A DNA stretch of 5,209 nucleotides, taken from NCBI GenBank assembly GCA_017430945.1, contig JAFRMB010000055.1, positions 1 to 5,209 of the forward strand, in the 5' to 3' direction. Below are positions 1-5,066 of the stretch, in pieces. Every line of letters begins with the position of its first letter. Positions within the stretch are counted from its first letter, which is position 1. This DNA comes from Clostridia bacterium (GTDB taxonomy: Bacteria > Bacillota_A > Clostridia > Christensenellales > Aristaeellaceae). The position numbers were made by a program, and so were the translations under genes. Under the pieces are notes generated by a model. The model was not told the origin of the DNA and did no database searches. It was given only the letters and a program-made list of their open reading frames with translations.

Positions 1-1
1 A

Positions 2-166
2 CAACCTGCCAAGACCAAGCCGCTGAAGCGGTGGCTGCCGTGGTACTGCTCGCGGCAACATGGCGCGACCTCCGGCTCCGGGAATGCTTACCGTTCACCA
101 TTTTGGGTGTTTCTCGACTGCACGAAACTTGACAGGTTCAGCCTCGCAACGAAACGGAAGGCATGA
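2..166 (+). CDS. possible 3' end of an unidentified gene, cut by the window edge
   Basis: An open frame enters from the left edge and stops at TGA 164-166, giving about 54 residues. Its first 27 or so codons mostly end in G or C, like the real genes here; the other two plus frames lack this bias. The bias weakens after about position 85, so the true gene could end differently, or the frame could be chance. The visible peptide is basic, ends in a Lys/Arg-rich tail, and contains several Trp and Tyr residues. I recognise no domain. The structured repeats begin 15 bases after the stop, which fits a gene end followed by an intergenic region. Confidence 0.25.
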   Translation, partial: QPAKTKPLKRWLPWYCSRQHGATSGSGNAYRSPFWVFLDCTKLDRFSLATKRKA

Positions 167-181
167 TGCCGGGCTGGTCAG

Positions 182-386
182 CCTCCTTGCCTCTCCTTAC
201 AGGGGAGGTGGCCCGCAGGGCCGGAGGGGTCGTGTCTCCTGCTTCCCCGCATGTCCGCCATACCTTGGCGCCCGCGTGCTCCCCGGATCCCGGTCATCCT
301 CCTTGCCTCTCCTTACAGGGGAGGTGGCCCGCAGGGCCGGAGGGGTCGTGTCTCCTGCTTCCCCGCATGGCCGCCATACCCCGGCG
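182..386. repeat. two direct copies of a structured intergenic repeat
   Basis: Positions 182-270 and 298-386 are direct copies offset by 116 bases. I count 86 identities in 89 positions; the differences are at 254/370, 265/381 and 266/382. Each copy contains two small hairpins in series: CTCTCC-TTACA-GGGGAG, then GGCCC-GCA-GGGCC, framed by GGGGAGGTG and GGAGGGGT. The 27 bases between copies are not conserved with what follows the second copy. The arrangement resembles dispersed REP-like noncoding elements that I recall from intergenic regions of GC-rich bacteria, but family membership is inferred from layout only. Open frames through it differ between strands and carry no recognisable protein. 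Together with the flanks, this accounts for the gene-free stretch at 167-435. Confidence 0.8.
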
Positions 387-442
387 TCCGGATCCCCGCC
401 CCGCATCCTTGCACATCGCGGGCATCGGCCGCACATATGAAA

Positions 443-484
443 GGGCAGCCCCATGTGACCCGGCCGGGTCATATGGGGCTGCCC
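443..484 (-). terminator. long hairpin, probable terminator of the esterase-radical SAM-YczE operon
   Basis: Arms 443-463 and 464-484 form an inverted repeat of 21 bases per arm with one imperfect position (455 against 472). The centre is GGCC, so the RNA would have a tetraloop there. It begins 18 bases past the stop of the YczE-like gene. On the minus strand the stem is followed by CTTTC, a short and poor T-tract, so termination is likely but may be inefficient. The imperfect pair is G-U if read on the plus strand and A-C if read on the minus strand. Confidence 0.65.
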
Positions 485-501
485 CGTTCCTTTGCGCCGC
501 G

Positions 502-1155
502 TCACAGCGAGGCGCGCTTCAGGATCCGCGCGACCATGCGCCCGTTGACGGGCAGGAACGCGCCGGCGACCGGGCCCACCAGGAACGCGCAGATCACGGT
601 GCCGATGCCGGCGGTGCCGCCCAGCAGCCACCCGGCCGCCACGAAGCACACGTCCACCGCGACGCGGACCACGCTGAATTTCCGGCGGAGCTTGTCGCTG
701 ATGATCACCGCCACCAGGTCGTTGGGACCGGTGCCCGCGTCCGACTGTATGACGATGGTCATGCCGTAGGCCAGTATGACGCAGCCCAGCGCCAGCACGG
801 CGATGCGGGCGGGCAGCGCCCAGGCCTGCACCCCCAGCGGGCCCAGCAGCGCCGTGAACAGGTCGATGATCGGCCCGCCGCAGATCATGCAGAGGATCGT
901 GCCGATCTTGACATAGCGCCTGTCTATGGCGAGCAGCGCGATGATGATCAGCAGGCACACGCCGATGTGCACGCGCCCGTGGGTGAGGAAGGGCAGCGCG
1001 CCGGCCAGCGACCGGTACAGTCCCTGGATCATCACGTTGAACGGATCGGAACCCAGCTCGGCGATCAAAAACAGCGTCACGCCGAAGTGGGCGACGGTCA
1101 GACCGGCCATCAGTATGATGACGCGGATCAGCCATTCCCTCGCGGTGCGCTTCAT
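502..1155 (-). CDS. YczE-like integral membrane protein
   Basis: This encodes a 217-residue polytopic membrane protein of the YczE (COG2364) type. Likely membrane segments lie near residues 10-31, 62-79, 84-105, 115-137, 160-180 and 184-202. The sequence shows an internal duplication. A G-T-hydrophobic-hydrophobic-C...GP motif occurs at 85-95 and again at 185-195, exactly 100 residues apart. The loop motif LGSDPFN (34-40) has a counterpart, GTGPND (141-146). These Gly-Pro motifs are typical of YczE relatives, whose transported substrate, if any, is not established. The start was chosen at 1155 because an AGGAGG lies 10 bases upstream; the alternative ATG at 1164 (220 residues) sits only one base from that site, too close to use well. 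It is the last gene of its operon, 40 bases after the radical SAM gene, and has a basic C-terminus. Confidence 0.85.
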   Translation of the reverse strand: MKRTAREWLIRVIILMAGLTVAHFGVTLFLIAELGSDPFNVMIQGLYRSLAGALPFLTHGRVHIGVCLLIIIALLAIDRRYVKIGTILCMICGGPIIDLFTALLGPLGVQAWALPARIAVLALGCVILAYGMTIVIQSDAGTGPNDLVAVIISDKLRRKFSVVRVAVDVCFVAAGWLLGGTAGIGTVICAFLVGPVAGAFLPVNGRMVARILKRASL

Positions 1156-1195
1156 GCGGTCCATACCTCCTGTCGCGTCGTTCGTGTTTGGGGCG

Positions 1196-2320
1196 TCAGA
1201 ACACCAGGTCGCCCGGCCGGTAGCCCTCGGGCAGCGGCTCCTCCTCCAGGAAGGCGAAGCCTTCGTCGCGCAGGATCGGCAGGAACGCGGCGCAGGGGAT
1301 GCCGTCGAACTCGCTGTGCCAGGCGCTGGCGCCGAACCAGCCGCCCTCGCGGGCGCGCAGGTTCAGGTCGCGGGCGAACTTGGTGCGGTCGGCGCAGTCG
1401 TGCACCACGCAGGGCCAGCCCTCCTCCGATGCGCGCTTCATGAGCTTCAGCGTCAGCTCGCGGCTCCAGGTGGGGGAAAGGTAGCCCTGGCGGTACATGT
1501 ACATGGGCTCGCCCAGGTAGTTGTCCAGGTTGTTGGGGTTCAGGTGCAGCTCCGCGCAGTTCACGAAGTCCAGCCCGGTGGCGAGGATCGCGTCGCGCTT
1601 GCGCAGGAACGTCTCGTACAGCCGGGGCGTCATCGGAGTCTCGATGCCCACCATCGGGATGTGGCGCTTTGCCTCGCCGATCATGTCGATCACGCGGTCC
1701 GCGCAGTCCGTCGCGCCCAGGTTGAAGCGCAGCTCGTCCAGACCGGCCTCGCCCAGCGCGCGCAGGTTCTCCGCGGTGGCCAGCGTGCCGTTGGTGTACA
1801 TGTGCTGGTAGACCTTCGCCTCGCGGAAGCGGCGCACGATGCCGTAATAGGCCTCGATCTCCATGAAGGGCTCGAGGTAGACGTAGGCGATGCCGGTCGG
1901 GTGCCGGTCGATGGACAGCAGCAGCTCCAGATCCTCCTCGCGGAACCGCGTGCCGCCGATCTCCCAAAACCCCTCGCCGATGGGCGGCTGATCGTCCATC
2001 TCGCCGAAGTCGTAGCAGAACGGGCAGTTCAGGTTGCATCGGTTCGTCTTGCGGATGGCGCTCAGCCCCGTGCCCAGCAGACACGAGCGGCAGCCGCGCG
2101 GGAACCGGTCGTCCGGCCCCACATAGAAGGTGCGGCCCGCCAGCGACTTGAGCCCCGGGATGTCGTCCATCAGCGCCTGCAGGCGCGCCTCCTGCGCCGC
2201 CTCGATCTGCGAGAGCGTCGCCAGCACCAACTCCTGCTGCCGGGGGGACAGGCGCTCCTCCTCGTCCAGCATGGCGAAGAATTCGAACCACTGCAGGGCT
2301 TCCGCTTTGGATATCTTCAT
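1196..2320 (-). CDS. radical SAM protein of unknown substrate
   Basis: A 374-residue cytosolic enzyme. Residues 95-102 carry the CxxxCxxC motif (C95, C99, C102, within CNLNCPFCY), which binds the 4Fe-4S cluster used to cleave S-adenosylmethionine. A preceding CxxC pair (GCRSC, C77 and C80) could hold extra metal. Y148-E153 (YLEPFM) sits where many members have a Gly-Gly-Glu motif, and YTNG (175-178) matches the usual strand after it. Other cysteines are C206, C255, C304, C309 and C343, but no ordered SPASM-type cluster motif is evident. Residues 1-60 are helical and acidic. The start ATG overlaps the esterase stop (shared ATGA), with AGGAGAG nine bases upstream, so translation is probably coupled. 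No small precursor peptide gene lies nearby, so a peptide-modifying role has no support. The reaction is unknown. Confidence 0.93.
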   Translation of the reverse strand: MKISKAEALQWFEFFAMLDEEERLSPRQQELVLATLSQIEAAQEARLQALMDDIPGLKSLAGRTFYVGPDDRFPRGCRSCLLGTGLSAIRKTNRCNLNCPFCYDFGEMDDQPPIGEGFWEIGGTRFREEDLELLLSIDRHPTGIAYVYLEPFMEIEAYYGIVRRFREAKVYQHMYTNGTLATAENLRALGEAGLDELRFNLGATDCADRVIDMIGEAKRHIPMVGIETPMTPRLYETFLRKRDAILATGLDFVNCAELHLNPNNLDNYLGEPMYMYRQGYLSPTWSRELTLKLMKRASEEGWPCVVHDCADRTKFARDLNLRAREGGWFGASAWHSEFDGIPCAAFLPILRDEGFAFLEEEPLPEGYRPGDLVF

Positions 2321-2982
2321 CGGTCGATCTCTCCTGTCAGGATGTTCATCGCGCTTGCGAACGCCGCCGCGGTGCGCTTTTCGGGTTCGGTGAAATGGCC
2401 GCCCTCGTTCCACGCGAAGGCGCAGGGGATGCCGGCGGCCTCGAAGCGCGCCTGCTGGCGTACGATGGCCTCGCCCACGGTGGCCATCTGCGGATCGCGG
2501 GCCCTTGACTCCCGCTTGCCCAGGCTCAGGCTCGCGCCGCGCACGCGCGGGGCACGGGCGTCGGCGAAGGCGTCCCAGCCGGGATACCAGACCGAAGGGG
2601 AGGCGGCCGCCACGGCGTCGAAGCGGTCGCAGGCGTACGCGGCCCACAGCGCGAAAAGACCCGCCAGCGAATAGCCGCCCAGGCAGATGGGCAGCCCGTC
2701 CGGCACGCCGGTCAAGCGCGGCAGCGCCTGTGTGAGCAGCGCGTCCAGCGTGCGCCGGGCGTTGCCGCCGAAGCGCCGCCCGGTGACGGGCCAGGGCGAC
2801 AGGTCGCCGTCCCAGTCCGAGACCGCCAGCGCGGCGTAGGCCCAGCCGCCGCCGGCCAGCCGCGCCAGATGTCCGAGCATGTCGTCCAGCGTCTGCGCCT
2901 CGCGGGCGTCCGTCACGTGTATGATCAGCGCCCGCGGCGCGTCGCCGGCGATCAGCCGCAGGGGCTCGCAAGCCAGGCTCAT
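2317..2982 (-). CDS. serine esterase-like alpha/beta hydrolase
   Basis: A 221-residue protein with no signal peptide, probably cytosolic. It has an alpha/beta hydrolase nucleophile elbow at G103-Y-S-L-A-G108 with candidate catalytic Ser105. The C-terminal WNEGGHF (191-197) supplies candidate His196. An acidic stretch, GKRESRARD (155-163), carries the likely third member (E158 or D163). Order and length resemble the esterase D/IroE-like group of small hydrolases found in Clostridia; the ester substrate is unknown. The start at 2982 was chosen because GGGGAGG lies seven bases upstream and a promoter lies at 3040-3068. The frame stays open upstream to an ATG at 3111, but that would place the promoter inside the gene. 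First gene of the operon; its TGA overlaps the ATG of the radical SAM gene. Confidence 0.88.
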   Translation of the reverse strand: MSLACEPLRLIAGDAPRALIIHVTDAREAQTLDDMLGHLARLAGGGWAYAALAVSDWDGDLSPWPVTGRRFGGNARRTLDALLTQALPRLTGVPDGLPICLGGYSLAGLFALWAAYACDRFDAVAAASPSVWYPGWDAFADARAPRVRGASLSLGKRESRARDPQMATVGEAIVRQQARFEAAGIPCAFAWNEGGHFTEPEKRTAAAFASAMNILTGEIDR

Positions 2983-3039
2983 GCGCGCGCCTCCCCGTTC
3001 AAAGCGTGTCTGCCCGATGCGCCGGACGGAACCGATGCC

Positions 3040-3068
3040 AGTATACCACACCTGTGCGCCGTTCACAA
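3040..3068 (-). promoter_or_regulatory. sigma-A-type promoter of the esterase operon
   Basis: On the minus strand, TTGTGA (3068-3063) and TATACT (3045-3040) are separated by 17 bases, with an extended -10 TG two bases upstream of TATACT. Transcription would start near 3033, leaving a leader of about 50 bases before the ATG at 2982. The -35 matches consensus at 4 of 6 positions, so the extended -10 is the main support. Confidence 0.65.
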
Positions 3069-3207
3069 CGGGGGGACGGCGCTCCGCAGACGCGATTAAC
3101 GCCATTTTCATGCATGTTTCTTAAAATCACGATCAGATGGCCGAGTCTGCTCGCATCGGTTTGTTGAAGCTGCTCATAGCGTTCGGCACAATTTCACATG
3201 AACGTTC

Positions 3208-3236
3208 TTGTTTATTTCACGATGATTTGCTATAGT
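3208..3236 (+). promoter_or_regulatory. sigma-A-type promoter of the DUF6465 gene
   Basis: TTGTTT (3208-3213) and TATAGT (3231-3236) have a 17-base spacer and an extended -10 (TGC before TATAGT). The start point would fall near 3243, about 50 bases before the ATG. An 8-base palindrome, GAACGTTC (3200-3207), abuts the -35 and could be an operator. A related inverted pair, CGTTC (3180-3184) and GAACG (3200-3204), overlaps it. Between this promoter and the divergent esterase promoter (3069-3199) I see nothing else definite. Confidence 0.75.
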
Positions 3237-3291
3237 GTGTACGACCGCGCGGAGATGCGCGGTGAACAGTAGTGAAATGGAGGTCATATTC

Positions 3292-3501
3292 ATGGCAAAG
3301 ATGAAGCAGCAGATGTTCCTTCAGTTCAATGAACTGGAAGTCGAGCTCAGCGCTGTTGAGGCCAATGTGAAGAACGATTGGAAGAGCAAGGGCCACAAGC
3401 TGACTGAGATCGAGTCTCTGGACATCTATGTGAAGCCTCAGGAGGGCAAGGCCTACTACGTCGTCAACAAGGCGACCGAGGGCAAGGTCGACCTGTTCTG
3501 A
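3292..3501 (+). CDS. DUF6465 family small protein
   Basis: A 69-residue soluble protein. Its pattern is an N-terminal Gln-rich strand (QQMFLQF), a helix with NDWKSKGHK, then ESLDIYVKPQEGKAYYVVN and a terminal GKVDLF. This matches the DUF6465 family, small conserved proteins of Clostridia with no established function; the assignment is from memory of the family pattern. The C-terminal half (LDIYVKP...AYYVVN) is the most diagnostic. The start at 3292 is set by GGAGGT eight bases upstream (3279-3284); an in-frame ATG at 3235 overlaps the -10 box and is rejected. The gene stands alone with its own promoter and downstream hairpins, which suggests an independently and perhaps highly expressed protein. 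Its codons are less extremely GC-rich than those of its neighbours, in line with high expression. Confidence 0.88.
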   Translation: MAKMKQQMFLQFNELEVELSAVEANVKNDWKSKGHKLTEIESLDIYVKPQEGKAYYVVNKATEGKVDLF

Positions 3502-3503
3502 TG

Positions 3504-3559
3504 CCCTTTCGAAGGATCGAAAGAGGGCCTGTCGCTTTCGTGGCGGCGGGCCCTCTTTC
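3504..3559 (+). terminator. terminator region after the DUF6465 gene, with an overlapping alternative hairpin
   Basis: Arms GAAAGAGGGCC (3519-3529) and GGCCCTCTTTC (3549-3559) pair perfectly over 11 bases, and the stem can continue inward to about 3536/3542 with some G-U pairs. The T-rich end lies inside the right arm and is followed only by ATT, so it is a moderate intrinsic terminator. A second hairpin, CTTTCGA-AGGA-TCGAAAG (3506-3523), shares bases with the left arm, so the two cannot form at once. Confidence 0.7.
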
Positions 3560-3590
3560 ATTGGATCGAAAAACGCCGGGGACCAAAAGA

Positions 3591-3613
3591 CCCGCCTGCA
3601 TCGCGCAGGCGGG
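3591..3613 (-). terminator. terminator of the deacetylase gene, possibly bidirectional
   Basis: CCCGCCTGC (3591-3599) pairs perfectly with GCAGGCGGG (3605-3613) around a 5-base loop. On the minus strand it comes 18 bases after the deacetylase stop and is followed by TCTTTTGG, a fair T-tract. Read on the plus strand it is followed by CCTTGTTTC and could back up the preceding terminator between these convergent genes. Confidence 0.8.
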
Positions 3614-3631
3614 CCTTGTTTCGGTCGGATG

Positions 3632-4834
3632 TCATTCCTCGAGCAGCTTCTTCAACAGATCCGCTTCGACGACGCCGGTCTCCTTGAGGCCGTGGTCGCG
3701 CTGATAGAGCATGACGGCTTTGACGCAGCCGTCGCCGTAGACGCCGTCGGGCTGGCCCTCCAGGTAGCCCATGGCGATCAGCTTTTGCTGGAGCCTGTAG
3801 ACGAGCCACGAATAAGAGGGCTTCTTCAGGGTGCTGTAGACGGTCTCATAGGGCTCCGGCGGCGGGGGCGTGCGGTCGTTGGGCTCCTCGCCTTCCAGCG
3901 GGGAGGTCTCGTTCGGCGCGTAGCCGAACATCTCGTTCAACGTCACCAGCTGATAGCCCTGCTGGATGGCCCAGGGGATGAACTTCGTCAGCTTGTCCGC
4001 GTCCTTGTCCTTGGTGTGGGCCAGTATGATGGCGCCGGGCGTCAGGGCCTTGGCCAGCTTCTTGTTGCTGACGTTGGCGCTGTGGCTCCAGTGGGCCAGC
4101 CCGATGTAGCCCAGCTGCTCGATGTACTTGTGCACGCGCTGGTCGTAGACGGCGTCGCCGCCGGCGGGGCGCAGGAAGTGCGGCTGGTAGTTCACGCCCA
4201 GGATATGGCTCAGGGCCATCTGCTGCATGTAGACCTCGCGGGACAGTTCCTCGTCGGGGCTTCGATACAGGTTGTTGTGGTCGAACGTGTGGTTCTCCAG
4301 CTCGAAGCCGTTTTCCCAGGCGATCTTCAGGATCTCCGCCTGCTGCGGCTTCAGCGCGTTCGCGCCGGTGGGGAAGATGGTCAGCTTCGCGCCGTTCTCG
4401 AGGGCGCAGTCGACGATCGCGCGCAGGTTCTCCGCCTCGTTGCAGTCGTCGACGGTGATGGTGATGATCTTCTCCTGGGTGGCGGCCGATTTGAACACCG
4501 GCAGGAAGCCGTCTCCATACGGGGCGGGACGGGATGCCGCGCGCGCCGCGGTATCGGCGGGCGCCGGCGTCGGGGCGGATGTGGCGGGCGCCTCGGTGGG
4601 CTCGTCTTCGCTCTCATCCGGGGCCTCTGTGTCGATCGGCGTTTCGACCTTTTGGGTCGCCGCAGGGGCCGCGGGCTTCGCGGGGTCGTCGCTGCCGCCG
4701 CGGGTGAAGTGCACAATCAATGCGATCAGCAGCGCCAGCACGAGCACTGCGGCGCCGATCACGATATAGCGACGCTTCATGAGCGCCCGTCTTCTCGCCC
4801 GGGAGAGCTGGGGCCGGTTGGAAAACAGTGACAT
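3632..4834 (-). CDS. membrane-anchored polysaccharide deacetylase with peptidoglycan-binding domain
   Basis: A 400-residue protein predicted to remove acetyl groups from cell-wall or other glycans outside the membrane. A basic N-terminus (RARRR...KRR) precedes one membrane segment (23-42), giving a signal anchor with the rest outside. A Pro/Ala/Glu/Thr-rich linker (46-106) follows. The NodB-type domain spans about 122-305, with TVDD (D129, D130), HTFDH (H182, H186), RPAGG (R222) and LAH (H273): the catalytic base, metal ligands and active-site Arg and His. Motif 1 reads TVDDCN rather than TFDDG, and the usual Asp-Trp motif near 245-253 appears as AHWSHSAN, so it is a divergent member. Residues 335-398 form a peptidoglycan-binding type 1 domain (RLQQKLIAMGYL...GVYGDG...VMLYQ). 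The start at 4834 has GGGAGGG six bases upstream. It appears to be a single-gene unit with its own promoter and terminator. Confidence 0.93.
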   Translation of the reverse strand: MSLFSNRPQLSRARRRALMKRRYIVIGAAVLVLALLIALIVHFTRGGSDDPAKPAAPAATQKVETPIDTEAPDESEDEPTEAPATSAPTPAPADTAARAASRPAPYGDGFLPVFKSAATQEKIITITVDDCNEAENLRAIVDCALENGAKLTIFPTGANALKPQQAEILKIAWENGFELENHTFDHNNLYRSPDEELSREVYMQQMALSHILGVNYQPHFLRPAGGDAVYDQRVHKYIEQLGYIGLAHWSHSANVSNKKLAKALTPGAIILAHTKDKDADKLTKFIPWAIQQGYQLVTLNEMFGYAPNETSPLEGEEPNDRTPPPPEPYETVYSTLKKPSYSWLVYRLQQKLIAMGYLEGQPDGVYGDGCVKAVMLYQRDHGLKETGVVEADLLKKLLEE

Positions 4835-4870
4835 ATGATCCCTCCCTGTGCGTGTCAGTTTAAACCGTTA

Positions 4871-4910
4871 AGCCGGGCGGTCCCGCTCGCTGCGGCGACG
4901 TGTCCCGGCT
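4871..4910 (-). other. structured 5' UTR hairpin of the deacetylase mRNA
   Basis: In the minus-strand transcript, AGCCGGG pairs with CCCGGCU over 7 bases (4910-4904 with 4877-4871). Inside, GUC pairs with GAC and CCGC with GCGG around the loop AGCGA. It lies between the predicted start point (near 4922) and the ribosome binding site at 4840-4846. I recognise no riboswitch class. It may stabilise or tune the mRNA, or be a by-product of GC-rich sequence. Confidence 0.45.
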
Positions 4911-4928
4911 GCCCTTCCTATCATATCG

Positions 4929-4957
4929 ATTATATCAAACGTTAAATTTGAAGTCAA
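4929..4957 (-). promoter_or_regulatory. sigma-A-type promoter of the deacetylase gene
   Basis: On the minus strand, TTGACT (4957-4952) and a perfect TATAAT (4934-4929) are separated by 17 bases in a locally AT-rich stretch. The start point would be near 4922, giving a leader of about 88 bases. The match is 5 of 6 at -35 and 6 of 6 at -10, so constitutive strong activity is likely unless repressed. Confidence 0.88.
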
Positions 4958-5002
4958 TTTTAATGGATGGGCTTTTGTGTGACGACAATTGGTGCTTCGT
5001 GC

Positions 5003-5016
5003 GCCCGCGCGCGGGC
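5003..5016. repeat. 14-base perfect palindrome between divergent promoters
   Basis: GCCCGCGCGCGGGC is its own reverse complement. It lies 45 bases upstream of the deacetylase -35 and 15 bases upstream of the -35 of the T-box leader promoter. It could be an operator for either promoter or a small hairpin; no regulator is identifiable here. Confidence 0.5.
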
Positions 5017-5031
5017 AAACATCGGAATTCG

Positions 5032-5060
5032 TTGATTTTTAACCTTGCGGATGCTATAAT
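5032..5060 (+). promoter_or_regulatory. sigma-A-type promoter of the T-box leader
   Basis: TTGATT (5032-5037) and a perfect TATAAT (5055-5060) have a 17-base spacer, and TGC before TATAAT gives an extended -10. Transcription would start near 5067, just at the beginning of the T-box leader. It faces away from the deacetylase promoter. Confidence 0.88.
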
Positions 5061-5066
5061 GGGCGA

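Noticed and set aside
182..386. CRISPR array
   Set aside because: Only two copies, each near 90 bases with a 27-base gap, far longer than CRISPR repeats, and no cas genes.
197..1135. Minus-strand open frame overlapping the YczE-like gene and the repeats
   Set aside because: Arg/His/Ala-rich translation with no motif; the other minus frame gives a clean membrane protein with family motifs and a ribosome binding site.
1196..2320. RiPP-maturation cluster around the radical SAM gene
   Set aside because: No short precursor-like gene, peptidase or SPASM motif was seen nearby; the DUF6465 protein is divergently transcribed and belongs to another family.
163..2674. Long plus-strand open frames at 163-1443 and 926-2674
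   Set aside because: They lie antisense to the three-gene operon, lack recognisable domains and suitable ribosome binding sites, and are explained by few stop codons in GC-rich DNA.
2983..3111. N-terminal extension of the esterase to an ATG at 3111
   Set aside because: A promoter falls inside it, the added residues match no hydrolase feature, and the ATG at 2982 has a strong ribosome binding site.
3180..3207. SOS (LexA) box upstream of the DUF6465 gene
   Set aside because: The Firmicutes box needs four bases between GAAC and GTTC; here the halves are adjacent.
3217..3561. Minus-strand open frame across the DUF6465 gene
   Set aside because: It is antisense to a recognised protein with its own promoter and ribosome binding site.
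3629..4831. 400-codon plus-strand open frame opposite the deacetylase
   Set aside because: It mirrors the deacetylase gene almost exactly, is rich in low-complexity Val/Leu/Gly/Arg runs and shows no family motif; the minus strand has all the NodB motifs.
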